Assembly: GCF_036373705.1 (NCBI RefSeq) | Contig: NC_089850.1 | Span: 44,814,048-44,878,047, forward strand | Reading direction: 5' to 3' | Source: Amia ocellicauda | Taxonomy: Eukaryota; Chordata; Actinopteri; Amiiformes; Amiidae | Length of the DNA: 64,000 bases | In this document: positions 48,206 to 63,100 of the stretch, one piece after another | Numbering within the stretch: the first letter of the stretch is position 1 | Layout of the letters: the number at the start of each line of letters is the position of its first letter | Position numbers and translations under genes: made by a program | The notes under the pieces: model-generated | Told to the model about the DNA's origin: nothing | Database searches by the model: none | What the model saw: only the letters and a program-made list of their open reading frames with translations

Positions 48206-49546
48206 CATGATAACTATATGTATGCACAACACAAGCCCTATAACCATTCATTGTTTTAAAAAAAAGCCCAAATATAGTACATGCATGAAACAGTAAGCTA
48301 TACATCTCTCACTGTAACACTGTGCCATCTAGTGACATAAATTTACAACTTGACCTCAGTCAATACAATAAGAAGCTTAAAAGGCAATGCCAGGAACATT
48401 ACAATTCTAGGAACTGTTCAATACCACAATGTCTTTTAAAACTTAAATAGTGTTCATTTTTGTATCCATTGCATTGTATACAAACCACTGAAAACATGAA
48501 TGACTCCAACTGTACATCTACTCTGCCATCCCAAAGTTATTAAAAATCTGTTTACATTTCTAAAGCAGTTGAAATTAGGTCTCCACAATGTGCTAATCAC
48601 CGCTGGTTGTCATGTATTACCTCTATGACTGTCCTTTGACACACAGCTGCTCTCTTGAGAATGACAGTAGCCAATGGCACGATTCAGTTTAGATCTGAAT
48701 TGAAGAAGCCTGAAATCAGAATTCCTGAATCATCTGAAAGGTTTAGGTATTGGAACCGAATTTCATAAAAGTAGAACATTGTGTCCGTGTCGAATTGGAA
48801 AAGAGCTTACAAGCTGCCACCCCAACTGTGGTACAACCTACCTATCCCCTACTACCTGAGCCACAAGACACCTGCTCATTAATATCCCATGTGAAAGTCA
48901 GCACGCATAACGACCACTTGCACAACACAAACACAGATCAACAACACTGCCATGAAAGGCTCACGATGCACGAGTAAAGAAGCCGCACAACCGTTTCAAT
49001 AATGGAATCATACTTTCATGATCTGCAGCTTCAGATAACAGCAACTGGACACGTTAATGTATAATAAACTCATGAATCAAGACTTCTGTCTTTTGCCTGA
49101 CAAACAGATCGTGATGTCCTGCAGAAAGGCCGTAGAATTGTGCAGCTCACTACGTGTAGAAAAGCATCCTTTCGCTTTTTACCCTTCTGTGAAAATTCTC
49201 CTTCTGCACTATTAAACTAATTTTACATCTACTACCACAGCTGCCTCTTAGAAGGAGCTTTGTGTGTCAGGTGTCTGTGTGCCGCCTGTTTTGTGCTCCC
49301 AGGTTGTCAGTTCTGTGGCTAGTGTAAAGACCAGGTGCGTTTTGTTTCTTTGGTTTTCTTTTTCACAATTCACAACACACTAGACAACTCTTAACCCCAG
49401 TGCAGAAATTCATTCAAAAAACATTTTCAAATCAATACCTGTTTCCAGCATACATCCTTTACAACAAATTCCTGAACAGTTCAATCAAGGTGAGGAAGCA
49501 GATAAGGCCGTTGAAGTGTGGAGATATAAACAGAGTCACCCGTATT
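47055..49546. other. Spacer downstream of the opsin gene
   Basis: No gene. It contains a SINE tail piece and an AAT microsatellite (48110-48205); the opsin 3' UTR must occupy the right part, but its end was not located. Confidence 0.5.
48110..48205 (+). repeat. SINE tail fragment followed by (AAT)n microsatellite
   Basis: CTCACCCTGGATAAGGGTGC plus CTGCTTAGA is the same tail as in the SINE at 42712-42895. It is followed by an AAT run from about 48145, presumably grown from the SINE's 3' end. Confidence 0.85.
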
Positions 49547-52500
49547 TTAGGGGATATCTAGTGTCTTCACCTTGGCTGAACTGTTCCCATGCAAGTCACC
49601 CTGGTCTCTCAGCTGTATTTCAATTACTGGAGGAGCTGGTGGCTGATTCATGGCTATAACCGAGACCCTGTTTCGAGCCAATCTGGAGCAGAAGGTCCTG
49701 CACAGGACATACAGCTCCTGACGGAAGGCTCTGTTGAAGTAGAAGTAAATGAATGGGTTGTAGATATGAGAACTCTTGGCAAACAGTGTTGGGAATATGA
49801 ACCCTTCAGGAGCCAGATGCCAGTCGTCCTTGTGAAAAATTAATAAGAAGGAAGCCACTGAATATGGGGCCCAGGCGATGACAAAGCCCAGGCTGATGCA
49901 AAAAAACATCTATAGGGGCACAGGAAAAAAGAAAAAAAAAGATTAGCAGAATTAGAGATACGATATTTTGCAACCTGTGGGACAAACAATCGTATGGTTT
50001 AAAATTGAAAAGTTACTCGTTTGTACTCAATTTGGATTGTTTTTAATTGTATGGTACCTCGTACATTTTAAAACCATGGTCCACAGTTATATCATAAGTT
50101 CAATTGTCATAAAACAAAACATGAACACAGAGAGAGATGACTACATCACTTAATAGGCCATGCATTTGTAATTGAAATAATTGTAACTAGCAATCCTGCA
50201 ATAGTAGCCAGCCAAAACATTGCCGTCCGTCCATTCACATATTAAAAACTACACTTTCTTGTGCATTATATTTAAAATACAAAATGGAGATTTAACACTG
50301 TAAAACTGTATCAGCCGTGCATTTCCGCTTATATGTCTGTAATTTATGCTCAGTTATCGATGTGTCAAACCAGGGTTGCAATAGCTTTTTTATTTTCACT
50401 TTTTTCAATAAGGAATGGAGTTCAAAGTTATATTGTTGTGTGTACGATTAACCTTGTAAATGCAGAAATGCAGAACGTTAGTTTCAGCATCTAACGACCA
50501 CCCTGGGGGGCTGAATGGCACTGATGTATAGATAACATAAACACCATAGATAATGTGTACACTTTTGTGTCACTGGAAACATGGCAAACGTTATTATCAT
50601 CATTAATAAGAATACTACAAGCACTTTTTTGTTGCCAGTTGTTATTTATTCTGAAACTTTAACCGAATTGAGAGAGAAGGAAGCTCTACTCTAATTGAAC
50701 CATAATAATAGTGTCTTAAGTACAGCACTTTTATGTAACTCAATAATGAGGATGTGCCAAGAGCATTATCTGAAAGAAAAACGTCCTGCTGACTGGAAAT
50801 AATGTTGGAGGTTGCATAACCAGAAAATAAGCCAGAAACATAAAACAGAACCTAAACACTATAATTGAAAAGGCCAAATGTGTTCAGTATAAAAACACAA
50901 AAACAAACGTTGTCTTCCTTGCGTGTGTGTATATGTAATATTGTCTAACAAACATGTGTGATACAGCAAGTCAAAATGGAATAATAAACATTAGTAATGA
51001 TTCTAACTGTACTATTCACTGACCACATGTCTTGTACATCTATCGATTTTTTATTTTGAATTAATTTACTTTATCCTCTTTATAATAAGTATAAAAGTCT
51101 GCCAGCTTCTGGAATTTTGCATGCGGTCTGCCACTGTCAGTACATACAATTACCATGGATAGAAATAAAAACTATAATATTAGTAGTGGTTTATAATAAA
51201 ATGACTGGTTGGCATATAACGAGTGCAAATATATAATCAGTTTAAATCAGATATGATAGTCACTAAGCATCTGTTTCATTGAAGTAATATTGTGGTCATG
51301 GTACCAGCACATGACATGCTGAGAGTAATTAAATGTGATCATATAAATAGGAGCACTGTATTCTGGATATTTCTCCCTAAGCAAAGAAATACATAAAGAA
51401 TCATGTGTGTGTGTTTTATTAGCTTGTTTTTGTTTTAAAATTGATGTTCAGTGTTAATTACAAACGGTCAAAATGGGTACAACAGACATAAAGTAAAAAA
51501 TATACTTACTACAGAAATCTGCTTTTCCGCATTTTTAAGGTTGGTGTGGATTCCCCTTGCGGACAGAGTCAGGCTGAATCTGTATATCTTGTAGAGGATT
51601 TGGCACTGAGATGTAACGATCAGAAGGACAGGGACCAGGGTGAAGATGGCAAATGAGCTCATAACATAGACCGCGTCCTTCACTGAAGTGTGGTAGCGCT
51701 TCCAGGCTACAGTACAGGAGACCCCGTACGGCTCTGGAGCGTACTCCCCCCACCCAAACAAAGGCAAACACGACCACACTGCCGCGATGAGCCAGGTAGC
51801 AACGCACACAGCGCGAATACTGCTGCCCTCCAGCCACAACACTAGAAAGAAAGACAGAAGGAGTAAATAAATAAATAAATAAACACTGCATGATGTCATG
51901 CAATGGCAGGATGATTCCCAGTTATCTTGAAAATATTTGAACTTAAACATGATTACATGTGTGGAAATATTGGGCAACTCAGTTTTTAGTCAGACTAATC
52001 TAACCTGAAACCTAACCATTTTTTTTTCTCCAAATGTGAGGTGTCTAAGGAGGACAGCAAATGGTGATGATGAATAGGATGAAGATGAAGACATTGTCAT
52101 TTTCAATCCGAGACGAAGCTCTGAAGACCAGGCTGAGATGGTCACTATGTATGTAGCACAGGTAGCGTGTGTCATTATTTGGCACACAAGTCTCACCGTA
52201 AACTATGTTGTGACAGATTTTCACATATCTGATCACACTGATGGCCGCAATGGTGAACATCCCACACAGTCCGAACAGGAAGCCCCCGAGGCCGTAGTAG
52301 GTGCAGGTGGTCTGATCTCCGAGCCAGGCGTGGCTGAAGGAGGAGATGATGGAGAGAGGGTAGAGGCACACGCAGCAGAGCAGATCCGCCACGGCCAGGT
52401 TCACACACAGGAGCTCAGAGCTGTTGATCTTCTTCCTCCGTCTGTAGGAAACCGCCAGCACCAGCCCGTTGCCCAGGACAGACAGGACCACTGGGGAGAA

Positions 52501-54098
52501 ACATTGCCAGGGGAGAGTGAACAAAGGAAATCAAGAAAAAGGTACATCCAGGTATTTACTGAAAGTAAACCTAATCCAAATAAATCTCATCTATGATTGG
52601 CCTTCAACTCAGTGTTTATAAAATAGGGAGACATTGGTTAAACAATAAACAGTAAAGGTATTTAAAATGATCAATGACAATGAAGTCTCTGGTCTTGTAG
52701 GTTTATTTGCAGAGACCTGGTCCATTCCAGAAAGAAAGCAATAGGTTCAAGATCAGATTGAGCAGTTAATTTATCTGTATGGTATGTGACTGCATCTGCC
52801 TATAAACAGTAGAGCCAACATTGGGTTTACAATTAACATTCAAGCTTGGCATATGTAGTGATAAAGCACATACATAATCATATTCCCTCAAGAACAATGA
52901 CTACAAGCTATGATACTTATTATCAAGAGTAAGAAAAAACAATGCCCACATGTCAATACTAAACCCAGCAACAAAATGAAACAATACCATCCAAATTGGT
53001 TGCTATGGAGGTTTTAAATTGCATTAATCGGGTTAGTTTGAAACAGCTTTCAGTCAAAGGCTGAGAAATGGATTAGTAATCAATGTTCATCAGTACGACC
53101 TTCAACACAATTGGATGGGGGGATATTGTCAGAGGAACATCAGCTTCTGTTCAGCAAATACATTTACTCACAAGGTAAACTGAGTGGTAAATCTTAAGCC
53201 AGGATTTATTTTTTAAGTATTGGTGCTGAATGGGTAAAAACGTCATGGAAGCCTTGAGTCTTACATTAGCCTCCCTCTGCTGCCCCAGTCTGATGGCAGA
53301 ATCTGACCTCAGCTGCCCAGTTGGTTGTTGATAGCAGGTACCAGGCAAGACTAAAATCACTTGATTTCACCAAATATACTGTGGCTTTTACCTTAAAAAA
53401 AAGAAAAATATTCTTGTTTGCCACGATGTGACACAGTGATTAATTCCTCTGAAGGAATCCCAGGTCAGAGGGGCCGGGAATTCAACCAAGCACTGAAGTA
53501 CTTTTGCAGGGATATTACATCCCGAGCACTGAAGCACTTTTGTGGGGATGAGAGCACTCTGCTGGCATAGGCCATCCACACTCATAGCAAATATAAGCGT
53601 TCTGAGTTGTTTGCTGAGCTGTGTGGACACTTTGATGTTGTCTGTTGCAGAAACACAATAATCCTCAGAGCTTCAGTGAAGATTGTATGTCAAAACGTTT
53701 GAAATGACTTATTGGAAATGACCAGAGGAAAAAGCCTTCAGGATGGGTAAACTTAACATGTTGTCCTAAACAAACAAACACAAATTCTAGATTTTTACCA
53801 GAGAATCGTTCCATCTCCTGGAAAGTTTATTAAGAAGGCTGCACACGTGTAAAGTATGATGATGATGATGATGATGATGATGATTAATAATAAGTAACTG
53901 TGTATATATATATATATATATACAGAGAAATAATGTTATTTAATTGTATTAGTATTAATCAAAAGAGATATACTACAACTCACCGACACACATGATGGTA
54001 ACCCCGACTCCATAGTCTGCCCCTGATGATAATTTCGATTTATAAATGGAGACATTGCTTAGAGACGCCCAGGAGCTGGTAGACAAGTGTCCCGGCAT
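49547..54098 (-). CDS. Neuropsin-like non-visual opsin (4 exons, 367 aa)
   Basis: A retinal-binding G-protein-coupled receptor. Exons: 54098-53984, 52490-52197, 51841-51510, 49909-49547; all GT/AG, phases 1, 1, 0, total 1104 bases. Opsin hallmarks: Asn46 in LGNG, Asp74 in NLAVADLL, Cys101 and Cys179 for the disulfide, Tyr104 at the vertebrate counterion site, Glu173 at the ancestral counterion site (PEPYGVSC), Trp260 in IAWAPY, Lys292 for retinal in FAKSSHIYNPFIY. RRRKK in loop 1 and RYVKIC after helix 3 resemble OPN5. The DRY motif is IRY (Ile125), losing the usual acid. It belongs to the OPN5-related set (Opn5L, Opn6-Opn9); I cannot assign the subtype. Introns 51842-52196, 52491-53983 and 49910-51509 contain simple repeats only. 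Confidence 0.9.
49910..51509. other. Opsin intron 3
   Basis: AT-rich, 1.6 kb, nothing recognised. Confidence 0.6.
52491..53983. other. Opsin intron 1 with simple repeats
   Basis: Contains a TGA run (53856-53883) and a TA run (53902-53922). The minus-strand open frames at 53151-53360 and 53388-53630 have no support. Confidence 0.6.
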
Positions 54099-57000
54099 GT
54101 GAGCCCTGGAGCCGCTGTGAGCCGCCGCGGAGCTCCGGCGCGGGTAGCGGGGCGGCTGCGCTTTAGACGCGACTGTCGGAGCCGCAGCCTCTGCAGCGCA
54201 TCAGGGTTAGAGCATCACCATGTCACACAGCAACAACCAACTATCACCATCAATCAGTTTCATGTGCTCTACACACTGGACCAATAATAATAACACAGCT
54301 GTGTCAAGGGACAGTATGAATAAGCCTTTTTGTTTCTGTACACATATGTTACAGGATTTGTTTGTGTTTCTAAGAAGTTTTGTAACAAGCCTTTCCAAGG
54401 AGAGTTGTGTTATTTAACTCAAAGGCATTACTGGAACAGGACAGGATAAGTTGGGCTGGAAATGTTGGCTTCACGTTCTGTTGGAAACATAACTCGGTGT
54501 TAATGGTATTTATAATCATCATCATTATCTTCATAATATACGAAGAAATAAGCGTAAAATTGTAATTAGTTATTATTATTATTTATAAGCAATCAAAATA
54601 TAAAATGTGTTTAAAAAATGTTAAATTAAATGCCAACACTCCAAAACCTCTGTTGGACGAATTGTTAGTTGGATAGCCAATCTGCAGATAGGATTCACAG
54701 CCATTTGAATGATCTGCCTCTACTTAGTTTTTGACACATTTAAATATATTATTATTACAATAAAGAACAGCCAGACAAAGTGTCATATGTAATCAGAAAT
54801 CTAACACGCAAACAAAAAATGGTCATACATGACCATGTCACACAGGTGCAAAAAATGTCATAAAGGACTACAATATGTTGTATGGAACTATGGAATACCA
54901 AACACAACCGAAACATGTCATATAGAACTAAATTACATTTAAAAGTGTCCTAAGGGACAAGAACGAATCTCATAGGGGCAGCTAAAATGCACCCATTGCT
55001 GAATGTGATCAGGTTCATTGGTCTTCTATATAGTCCAACTGTATTAGCAGCTGCAGTGATGGCTGTGTGGGCTGTCTCTACAAAGCTGTAAAGTCATGTA
55101 TATAAATGCTGGACAGCTCTGTTTGCCTATTATAAGGAACTATTGAACTTGAGGGTTTATTTATTTATTTCTCCATGCAGGAACCTAACTCCAATTAGGA
55201 GATAAAATGTTACATATATGTTAAATAAAAAACAGAGGAGCATAAGTATCTTTCATGACGTGTCTATGTGTATTTCTGTCTGGCATCTTGGTAAAATGTT
55301 TTCGTTTTGTTTTCTGCTCGGATAAACGCTATAAGCTAGCCTTTTTAGAGAACAACTGAGCAATTTTTAACTGGTGAGGCATCATTTGGTATTAAACAGA
55401 TATTCCTGGGTGTTGTAAGATATTAAATATATTTTGTCTACCATTCCCTGGTCAAGCAAGCATTTGCTGCCACCTACTGGGTGATTATTGCAAGTCTTCT
55501 TGCATGGCAGCCCCCCTCATTTCTGTCAGTGGCCTCCCACCCTGGTCCTGGAGATCCCAAGACACAACCTCCCAACTATATGAGGCTGTCACACATAGCA
55601 GATGAAGTTAATGTGAAATATTCTTATTCTTTAACTGACCAGATTTCTCATAAAATAATCATGATTGAACACAAGGTCAGTATTTTATTTTGCATGTCTG
55701 TAGAATAGATTTCTTATATTTCAAACATAATCTGCCTACGTACAGAGCCATACAAGACTGCAGGCACATAAGGAATCTCAGAAACTGAAAACATCTGAAG
55801 TGTTTTTGTTTCTGGGCTGTTTCATTACAATCAAAGGGAAATGATGATTCAAAAAAGTACTCACATCCATGATATACATAATATAATTTATTATCATACA
55901 GTACCTTTTGAATTTCTACAAAATAATCCACAGTAAGCAGTTCAGAAGTATTAAACTCACAGCATACATCCCATATAAAATAAAACCTCAAAAGAGAATC
56001 CATGATTGAAGTACAGTAGCAGTATGTAGAAAAAAACAACAGTGTTTTAAAAAAAGACAGTGGAATTGCTTTGTGCAGCAGCAGCTACAGTACTACTTGC
56101 AGCTGAGTTACAATCATGGTAAAACTGTTCAACAGAGCACTAGTGTGCATTGCTGGGAATAACAACATTGAGATACAAAGAATGTATATTAGTCCACCTA
56201 GTTCATAATTCATTGCACCAAATAAACTAAAAATAAAGTACAGATCTGTTCTTGCCAGATCTTGCTAAAATCACTAATATATTTATCTGTGAAATGTAGG
56301 GCAGCACATGTGGCAGCATCAGGTTTTAATAAGCAAGAACTGACCAACCACATTATATACGTCAACTAAGAGTGAGAAATGTCTTGAGCTCTCATTAAAA
56401 ACACCTCTCAATTCAGAATCTCTACTTGATACAATTCGCTTTTCCCACAGATGCTCAAATGACAGACTTTCACCACCTACAGAGAGCTGCACAGTGCAGA
56501 ACAGAGAAGTCTCGTTTTCAAAGACAATCTGCATGAACTGGAAGAAGCATGACCAAATCATCTCACCCCCTTGTGACTCAAACATGCTGGTCTGGGGCTG
56601 GTCTGGCTACTGCCCTACTGGTGATGAGGGAAAAACAAACTAGGAGAATCAAAGAGGGCAGGAGGAAGAATGGTTTATCTTCACTTCATAGCTTCTAGCT
56701 AAAGTAAACCTCAGTCGTGAAATGACTAGACTTGAAACATGCCAGATTTCAATACTACTGATTTACAAGGAACCAATGTGACAAGCAGAGACTGCAGATC
56801 ATCCAAAAAGGCAAAATTTGATGTAACACCATGGCCTTCCATTTAGCACGAGTATTTCGGCTTTAAACTTTCCAGGGAATTACACTTATCAAGTACACAT
56901 ATCTGTAACACAAGGTAGTAGTTATGCACCCTCGGCATGTTATTTACTGACTCTGTGTGCTCACAAGTGACACTGAATGGGTTTGGGATACATTGTACAT

Positions 57001-57538
57001 TACTTGGATGGTGTATTACTAGTACCCCCCCCCGGCCAGGTTTGAATAACATTTTCACAAATTCAAGGGTGCTGAAAATGAAATTATTATCATTTTATTT
57101 TAAAACCTGTCTAAAACTAGAGACGTGTCAAGTATTTGAAAAGTTAATTCTGTTTTTTGTTCTGAAAGGTTTTTTTCGTTCTGAAGTAGTGAATAGTTTT
57201 TAAAAAGGCACTTGTGCATTTGACAGAGTAAGGCATGTCGCTGTGACTGGTTAATCAAATATTAACACGCCGAGTCGCTGCCAATACCCATTTCTAGGGC
57301 TCATGTTGTATGGCTACTTTCAACTCAAAGTGACATTGCTATTCACACATTTTGTTTTCTATGCTCTCTCTTCTTCAGCTTGTTCTCAACAGTAATCAGG
57401 AATGCAGCAATATTAGTTATATGTAGTGCACTGGGATACAATTAGGGAAAATAAGAGTGTAAGAGAGGTAAAGCCAAAAGTAAATGTCAGACGACACACT
57501 TTTCCAAGATATGAATGTGGCTCTGGAGCAGAGAGACC
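54099..57538. other. Spacer between opsin and NENF
   Basis: 54099-54200 is GC-rich and is the likely opsin 5' UTR or promoter. 54780-54985 has a degenerate repeating ATGTCATA-GGAC motif. The rest is AT-rich. The NENF 3' UTR lies at the right; an AATAAA on the minus strand occurs at 57099-57094. Confidence 0.5.
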
Positions 57539-59662
<2,124 letters not shown>

Positions 59663-60158
59663 AGTGACTTGTCTAAACTTTCACCCGCAGTTTGATGCAG
59701 CAGCAGGACTTCCTGCCGTGTCCCACGACAACCAGCTGACGGGCTAGGAAATGCGGTCATGGGAAATGTAGTCAAACGTATAGATAAGTCACTTAACCCA
59801 AGTGTTATATAAACAGCTGATCACTCAATAGCAACACTTCCAGTCTGCATCAGCAGCTAATTCAGAAAACGTACATGTTGAGAGGTATAAAATAATGCAC
59901 CAGCATAAACATCACAGAGCCTTTTTGATTAAACAATCCTAATCATGAACAGACGAACTGTCAATTGCACGTACGTCCATGTTTAAACCGCACAGTGTAA
60001 AACACCATTTCCCACAGTGCACCGCGATGACGAGCGCTGCGGTCCCGGTCATCCCGGGATGGCAGTGATGATGCCTTTGAATAATCCGCGCTGTTTGGGA
60101 AGTTTTTTGTGCAATAAGTTAAACTCTTTTGGAGTTTAATAATATTGTAAATGCGACG
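59663..60158. promoter_or_regulatory. Shared NENF/PACC1 promoter region with ZNF143-like sites
   Basis: The two start codons are 496 bp apart in divergent orientation. TTCCCACAGTGCACCG (60009-60024) closely fits the ZNF143/SBS consensus (TACCCACAATGCACTG type). GGGAAATGTAGTC (59761-59773) is a second, partial match to its reverse complement. CpG-rich sequence surrounds 60020-60060. A bidirectional promoter is inferred. Confidence 0.5.
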
Positions 60159-60162
60159 ATGA
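60151..60162 (+). promoter_or_regulatory. Three-codon upstream ORF overlapping the PACC1 start
   Basis: ATG CGA CGA TGA lies in a different frame, and its stop codon overlaps the PACC1 ATG at 60159. If it is within the mRNA leader, initiation there would end at the main start codon. Confidence 0.4.
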
Positions 60163-63100
60163 TGAGGGAATCGCCTAGGTCTTATCAAGAGGTAAAGTAG
60201 TCTTATTACTGTTTAATAATGCACCATATTTGTCATTGCCTGTAGTTACGAGAGGTGCTGTAGTTATGTTTGTTTGTTTTATTTGTATAGCTCACAATGA
60301 TTGTTATTATCCGTTAGTTGTCTCCCTTTTGTAGCTGTTGTTGAAGAAACAGTATGTCTGGCTTGTAACATGCCATGTAACTGTCAGTGCCCAGTGCCAC
60401 AATGCAAATTATGAGCTCTGAGACTTACAAAGCTGTCTTGTGCCGTTCAGCTAATGTCCTGCACACTGCACACTACACACACACTACACACACACTACAC
60501 ACACACTACACACACACGCATATTTTCACTTTCATGTTTTGAGTCGTGAGATGTATAGAAACTAGAATACATTCTTCAGTGTTAACTGCTGTTATGCCAT
60601 TTCCTGTTTGATTACAAAGTTGCACAACTAGAGTATATTAATGGTGTTTAAAAACGTACATTGTCTACAGCATGCCAGACCTGTGTTTTGCATCATGTGG
60701 CATAAAGGACAGGCTGATGCTTCAGGCTTTTCTCTCTTTCAGTTGTACGATGAAGGGGATCGAGCTCAGACTAGTCCTCATGAGCAAGAATGTGTGGAAG
60801 ACCTCGAGTCCGAAGATGGCAATGGGAGGACCTCACCAGGTAGGGACGGTACACTGCTTGACAGCTGATTTTATTATTCTTGTTAATATAACTAGTGTGT
60901 GACAGCTGTGCAATGGATCACTTGCCACCTTGACATCAGCAGAAGAAGGGTTACCACCACAATATATACTAAATGCTGGCGTTCGAAACCTGCTTTATTG
61001 TAAAATATACATGGCTAATGTGGTTTTGATAAGAAGAGGTAGGAAGTTCCAAGCATTTATTTAGCTCAGGAATGTGTCCATGTGAAGAAGTCGCTGCGTG
61101 TTTCTAAGACCTGTCTCTAAGAATTGTTTTCATTATTGTGTTTGTATTTTTGTCCAGCAGCTGTGGACGACGAGGCCGGGAACAATAACCTTTCGATGGG
61201 GTTCAGCAAGACCTGCCTGAAGAATGTGTTTTCTGTGATCCTCATCTTCATCTACCTGTTGCTGATGGCTGTGGCGGTGTTCCTGGCCTACCAGACCATC
61301 GCTGACTTCATGGAGAAGCTGAAACATCCTGTGATGTCCGTGACCTACAAAGAGGTGGACAGCTTTGAGGCTCCCGGTGTGTGAGACTCCGACATTGAAA
61401 TCTGAGCAACAAAATATGAAGAGTAACCTGACCTGGTATTTCTTTCATACTGGGCAAGGATGTGTGGAGTTGAAAATGTAATGTGAAAAAATATATACAT
61501 TGCCTTTCAGATTTGCCAGTACAAACCAATAGTTTACAACTAAAACTGAATTGTTTTCTGTCCCTGTAGCATAGAAGAATCTAAATTATTTGTTTCCCCC
61601 CATAATGCACTATGCCCCATTTCAGCCCACCTTTCTGCACTAGATTAGATATTGTATAGACTCAGCCATTTTGGAAGGTTCCTGTTATTTGTCTCCAGCT
61701 TTAAGAAACTGTCCAGTCTGATATCAGATTTCAGTTCATTTCAGTACACCGAGATGATCATGTGACAAGTTGAAACTGACTTCCTGTGAAACCTGTTCCC
61801 CACATCGCATTATAAACTAGTTTGTGTGTCTCTATGCTTACTGTGGGGTTTTATGGAGTTGTGGGAAGATAAGGTGATTGCTTTCTGCTATTTACAAGAC
61901 CCACAATTCTCACACATTACATTGATCTAATTGAAGGGATTAACAATGTTTTAAAGCCTGCAATACAGTTGGCGAGTTTCATTGTTCTGGGTGACGTCCC
62001 TCACTGCACAGTTTAGTGAGCAGCTTGGAGTGAAGCCAGTCGTACTGGCCAGCTAATCTGCTGTGAGGGCTGCTGAATAGCAAACTGCCAATGAAAGCTC
62101 TGTTTTGTGAGGTTTGATACAAAAGGGTCCTGGAGCATCTGGGTCTAGTTTCTGCAGAATTCTTAGGGTAATACCGGCTGCTTTTGGGCTTGGCAAGACT
62201 ACAATTATTCTATGCCAGAGCAAAGTGATATTCTTGTTTTGTCCCTGTGGCCTTGCTTTTGTTTTGATTCCAGTTGCTACAGAGTTTCTGAAGTCATGAA
62301 AAATAAAAACAAATTTCCCCCTGATATGTTTCAAAACCCAACAAAATGTGTCAAAGTCAAGTATAAGTTTTTGTGTCTTGCATATTTATTGAGTTGCAAT
62401 CCTATTACTTGTACAATGAAAACATATTTGTCCCTAACAATGATTACTAAGTATAGCCCATCAAAACAAAACAGATACACATTTTCCTGTGGCAGGTTTA
62501 CATTGTATTAAGTCTGTGAAGTTACTATTGTTCTACGGGAATTTATACCAGTTAGTTCTGGGACAGTATTTAGAACATATTGCTCTAGTAAAAAAATATG
62601 CTTTACAAGATTTTCCAGCAATAGTTCTATAACAGAAATATAAACTTTGTACTTTGCTCATGTGATCTGGTCCACATGTTTGCTGTCCTTGCATCCAAAG
62701 TGTTTTACACATGATATGCTACAGAAACGGACGTCTGAGGCCTGACGGAGTACAGTGGACTATTAACTAATTTGCCTTTTTTTCTCTCGCAGGGATTGCA
62801 CTATACCCTGGCAAGGCCAGACTCCTGAGCTGTAAGCACCATTACCACAGCCACATCCCTCCTCTGGTCACACCGGGGCAGCCTGGAGATGTCAACTGTT
62901 TCACTGATCAAATCAACTACACCGATCCCTTCACCAATCACACCACGGTGAGAAAGCATATTTAGAAGGCAGTGTATATTTATATATATATATATATATA
63001 TCAGTGCTCCTGCCTGCCTTTCACTGTATATTTCACCAGCACTGTACAGCTTGGTGGCACCCTCGTTGTAGTTGTTCAGGAATACTCAGTGCTTATGGGT

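Noticed and set aside
47957-48296. Poly-isoleucine frames on both strands
   Set aside because: Translation of the AAT microsatellite after a SINE tail.
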